The notes under the pieces are model-generated. The model did no database searches. It saw only the letters and a program-made list of their open reading frames with translations, and was not told the DNA's origin. 64,000 nt of DNA from Balneolaceae bacterium UBA7797 (GTDB lineage: Bacteria; Bacteroidota; Rhodothermia; Balneolales; Balneolaceae): NCBI GenBank assembly GCA_002480645.1, contig DLCN01000014.1, forward strand, positions 63,166 through 127,165, written 5' to 3'. The position numbers and the translations under genes are program-made. This document shows, one piece after another, positions 61,264 through 64,000 of this stretch; within the stretch, counting starts at the first letter, position 1, and each line of letters opens with the position of its first letter.

Positions 61264-64000
61264 ATGCCCATAAACAGACCGAAACCATTATTCAAAGTTG
61301 CTTCAGAGTTCAACGTATCTACTCAATCTATTGTTGATACGTTAGAAGATAACGGCTTAACTGCGGCAAATCGTCCAAACTTCAAGATCACTCCGGAGAT
61401 GTACGAAGTATTGGACAACGTTTATGGTGAAGATAAAGCCAAAAGCCAGGAGCACGAACGCGCTAAAGAAGATTACGAAAGCCGTCGCAGTCAGATGATG
61501 AATCAGCGTAACGATAGTATCACTATCGATAATATGCTGGAACCCATGGACGATCTTGAACCGGTAGAAGAACCGGAGGAAAAAAGTCTGGATGATGAGC
61601 TGCTTGGTGGGTTAGAACCTATTTCTGAAGAACCCGAAACTGAAGAGCCTCAAAAAGAAGAACCGGAAGTAAGTGAAGAGCCGGAAGATGAACCTGCTGA
61701 GGAAGTTGAAGAAGAGACAGTAGCGGAAGAAGAACAGACACCTGAACCTGAGGTTGAGGATGAACCTGAACCGGTTGCAGAGGAACCCGAAGAGGAAGAT
61801 ACTGAAGAAGAAGTTGATGACTCTGAAGAGGACGAAGAGACCAAAGACGAAGAGGTCGATGATTCCGAAGAAGTAGATGAGTCAGGTTCTGATGACCCGG
61901 AGGAAGAAGACGAAGAAGACGATGACTCTGATGATGAATCTTCTGATGAAGCAGAGGATGATGAGGGAGAGGAAGAAGAAAAGATCATTCGTGGTCGTGC
62001 AAATAAACTTAAAGGAACAAAAGTTCTTGGTAAAACAGCATTTACCAATGATCTTACTTCTGACAAGAAAGTTCGCAAAAAGAGAAAGAGAAGAAAAGAT
62101 CGTCCGGGACAGGATTCCGATAAAACTTCTTCAAACAATTCGGATAAGTCAAAAGATACTAAGAAGGATAAGGCTCCTAAAAAGTCTAAGAAGAAAAGTA
62201 CCCGTACCGAGGTAGATGAGAGCGATGTGGATCGTATGATGCGTGAGACCCTCAAAAAGATGAAGGGTACATCTACAGTGGGTAGTAAACGTGGTAAGCG
62301 TCGTCGTCAGCGTAAAGAAGAACGCGAAGAGGAAATGCAGATTCAGCAGGAAATGCAGGAACTTGAAAGTACAGTTATCGAGGTAACTGAGTTTATTACA
62401 GCGAACGATCTTGCTGAAGAACTTGAAGTAGGAGTAAATGATATTATTTCTGCATGTATGAGTATTGGATTGATGATCACTATCAATCAGCGACTGGATG
62501 CAGGTACGATCGAATTGGTAGCCGAGGAGTTTGGTAAAGAAGTCAAATTCATCGATGCCGAAGAGATGGTTGAAGAACTTGAGATCGAAGAGGATAAGGA
62601 AGAAGATCTGGAAGACCGTGCGCCGATCATTACAGTTATGGGTCACGTAGATCATGGTAAAACATCCTTGCTCGATTACATTCGTGAAGCAAAAGTAGCC
62701 GAAGGTGAAGCTGGAGGTATTACCCAGCACGTTGGTGCTTATGAAGTGATCCATAATGATAAAAAGATCACTTTCCTTGATACTCCGGGTCACGAAGCCT
62801 TTACCGCAATGCGTTCCCGTGGTGCTCAGGCTACAGATATTGTAATTCTTGTGGTTGCAGCTGATGACTCAGTGATGCCTCAGACCATTGAGGCGATCAA
62901 TCACGCGAAAGCAGCCGGTGTACCTATAGTGGTAGCCATTAACAAGATGGATAAACCCGGCGCTACTCCTGATAAGATCAAACAACAGTTGTCTGAATAT
63001 GACGTGATCGTTGAAGATTGGGGTGGCTCTACTCAGTATGCCTTGGTTTCTGCCAAAACAGGTAACGGAATTGAAGATCTGCTTGAAAAAGTATTGATCG
63101 AAGCTGAACTTCTTGAATTAAAAGCCAATCCAAACCGACGTGCAGACGGGGTTGTACTCGAATCACGTCTGGATAAAGGAAAAGGTATTGTTGCGAATAT
63201 TCTGGTTCAGAATGGTACGCTTAAAGTAGGTGACCCATTCGTAGCGGGGCCATGTTTTGGTCGTGTTCGTTCGATGGAAAATGATCTTGGTGAACGAATT
63301 AAAGAGGCAGGACCTGCAACTCCTGTTCAGTTAACCGGTTTTGATGAGATGCCTCAGGCCGGTGATAAGATGATCGTTGCTGAAGATGAAAAATCAGCAA
63401 AAGAAGTTGCGAATCAACGTCAGCAGATCAGAAGAGAGCAGGCGCTGCGTAAGACCAAACATATGACTCTTGATGACCTTTCTCGTCGTATGGCTCTTGG
63501 TGAAGTTTCTGAACTTAGCATTATCATTAAAGCGGATGTGGATGGTTCCATTGAGGCGTTATCCGGTGCTTTACAGAAATTAAGTACTCCGGAAGTTTCA
63601 GTGAATATTATACATACCGGTGCCGGTGCCATTTCCGAATCGGATGTATTGTTAGCCTCAGCTTCTGATGGTATCATTATTGGTTTCCAGGTGCGTCCTA
63701 CTGCACAAGCCCGTAAACTTGCTGAATCTGAAGAGATCGATATCCGGTTATTCAGTGTGATCTATGATGCCGTTGATGAGGTTCGTGATGCACTTGAAGG
63801 TCTGCTGTCACCTGAGATCAAGGAGCAGATCATGGGTACGGTTGAGGTTCGTGAGACATTCAAAGTATCTAAAGTTGGTACCATTGCAGGTTGCTATGTT
63901 ACTGACGGTAAGATCGACCGAAACAATCCGATCAGGATTATCCGCGAGGGTGTAGTGATCTACGACGGTCACATTGATGCACTTAAACGTTTCAAAGACG
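61264..64000 (+). CDS. infB: Translation initiation factor IF-2 (3' end outside window)
   Basis: From ATG 61264 the frame stays open to the window edge, giving 912 residues. It has an IF2_N domain (about 8-60, FKVASEFNVSTQSIVDTLEDNG) and a very acidic Glu/Asp-rich stretch (about 93-241). A Lys/Arg-rich segment and a second IF2_N-like domain (about 378-430) follow. The GTPase has GHVDHGKT (G1, from about 460), DTPGHE (G3) and NKMD (G4). Domain II and domain III follow (ELSIIIKADVDGSIEAL), and the window ends in domain IV. IF2 brings initiator fMet-tRNA to the 30S subunit and promotes subunit joining. It is co-transcribed with rimP and nusA. Confidence 0.96.
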   Translation, partial: MPINRPKPLFKVASEFNVSTQSIVDTLEDNGLTAANRPNFKITPEMYEVLDNVYGEDKAKSQEHERAKEDYESRRSQMMNQRNDSITIDNMLEPMDDLEPVEEPEEKSLDDELLGGLEPISEEPETEEPQKEEPEVSEEPEDEPAEEVEEETVAEEEQTPEPEVEDEPEPVAEEPEEEDTEEEVDDSEEDEETKDEEVDDSEEVDESGSDDPEEEDEEDDDSDDESSDEAEDDEGEEEEKIIRGRANKLKGTKVLGKTAFTNDLTSDKKVRKKRKRRKDRPGQDSDKTSSNNSDKSKDTKKDKAPKKSKKKSTRTEVDESDVDRMMRETLKKMKGTSTVGSKRGKRRRQRKEEREEEMQIQQEMQELESTVIEVTEFITANDLAEELEVGVNDIISACMSIGLMITINQRLDAGTIELVAEEFGKEVKFIDAEEMVEELEIEEDKEEDLEDRAPIITVMGHVDHGKTSLLDYIREAKVAEGEAGGITQHVGAYEVIHNDKKITFLDTPGHEAFTAMRSRGAQATDIVILVVAADDSVMPQTIEAINHAKAAGVPIVVAINKMDKPGATPDKIKQQLSEYDVIVEDWGGSTQYALVSAKTGNGIEDLLEKVLIEAELLELKANPNRRADGVVLESRLDKGKGIVANILVQNGTLKVGDPFVAGPCFGRVRSMENDLGERIKEAGPATPVQLTGFDEMPQAGDKMIVAEDEKSAKEVANQRQQIRREQALRKTKHMTLDDLSRRMALGEVSELSIIIKADVDGSIEALSGALQKLSTPEVSVNIIHTGAGAISESDVLLASASDGIIIGFQVRPTAQARKLAESEEIDIRLFSVIYDAVDEVRDALEGLLSPEIKEQIMGTVEVRETFKVSKVGTIAGCYVTDGKIDRNNPIRIIREGVVIYDGHIDALKRFKD

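Noticed and set aside
61650..62255. Minus-strand reading frame rich in serine (201 codons)
   Set aside because: It is the mirror of the GAA/GAT-rich acidic stretch of infB. The serine runs come from reading Glu/Asp codons backwards, and there is no start context or domain.
62149..62793. Minus-strand reading frame of 214 codons inside infB
   Set aside because: It lies opposite a strongly conserved IF2 segment including the G1 loop. The translation has no recognisable domain.

Overview
The window reads as a chromosomal segment of a marine-type member of the Bacteroidota/Balneolota group, most likely a Balneolaceae relative (Balneola, Gracilimonas or Rhodohalobacter-like). The evidence is a type IX secretion C-terminal domain with the NYPNPFNPSSTI signature on a 2537-residue protein, a small PID-type C-terminal sorting protein, many lipoproteins and Ala-Gln signal-peptide cleavage sites, an aerotolerance (Bat) locus, and candidate promoters of the Bacteroidota TAnnTTTG form. 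I see no rRNA, tRNA, CRISPR array, transposase, phage or integration signature. The content is mostly chromosomal core genes, with two blocks of giant surface proteins.

Layout. 1-3644: part of a Bat/aerotolerance locus on the minus strand (DUF58 protein, a membrane protein, BatA start), interrupted by an M23 peptidase lipoprotein gene on the opposite strand. 3971-24282: a plus-strand cluster of four secreted DUF11-type proteins (160, 890, 2388 and 3153 residues) followed by a single-domain response regulator. The 2388-residue member looks like an outer-membrane barrel with OmpA-like domains. The other three share a C-terminal module, so the cluster may be a self-contained surface-display system. 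24319-27107: recO, an HtrA-type protease and an LPP20-like lipoprotein, tightly coupled. 27487-31573: three consecutive secreted amidohydrolase-fold proteins, of which only the middle one keeps the metal-binding HxH. 31681-38144: an AtuA/DUF1446 protein, then two ABC exporter half-transporters (one degenerate, one canonical ATP site) flanking an RNase Z-like protein with a long RGG tail. 38578-46385: a PID-type small protein coupled to a huge GLUG-repeat T9SS adhesin. 46499-48679: a GH3 beta-glucosidase-like lipoprotein on the minus strand. 48873-50593: btaB and btaA, predicting betaine-lipid synthesis. 50693-55476: a DUF883 protein, prfB with the classical programmed +1 frameshift, nadB, coaE and fbp. 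55477-59283: a minus-strand operon of a TrmH-type methyltransferase, a DUF192 lipoprotein and a BNR-repeat protein. 59473-64000: the conserved rimP-nusA-infB operon, with a promoter and a hairpin/U-tract leader. infB runs off the end.

Functionally, the core parts cover translation (RF2, RimP, NusA, IF2, RNase Z, TrmH), NAD and CoA synthesis, gluconeogenesis and DNA repair. The accessory parts concern the cell envelope: surface adhesins delivered by T9SS or perhaps by the DUF11/OmpA cluster, envelope proteolysis, exporters and phosphorus-free membrane lipids. The most novel candidate is the DUF11/OmpA/response-regulator cluster. Next are the RGG-tailed RNase Z between two exporter halves and the betaine-lipid operon.
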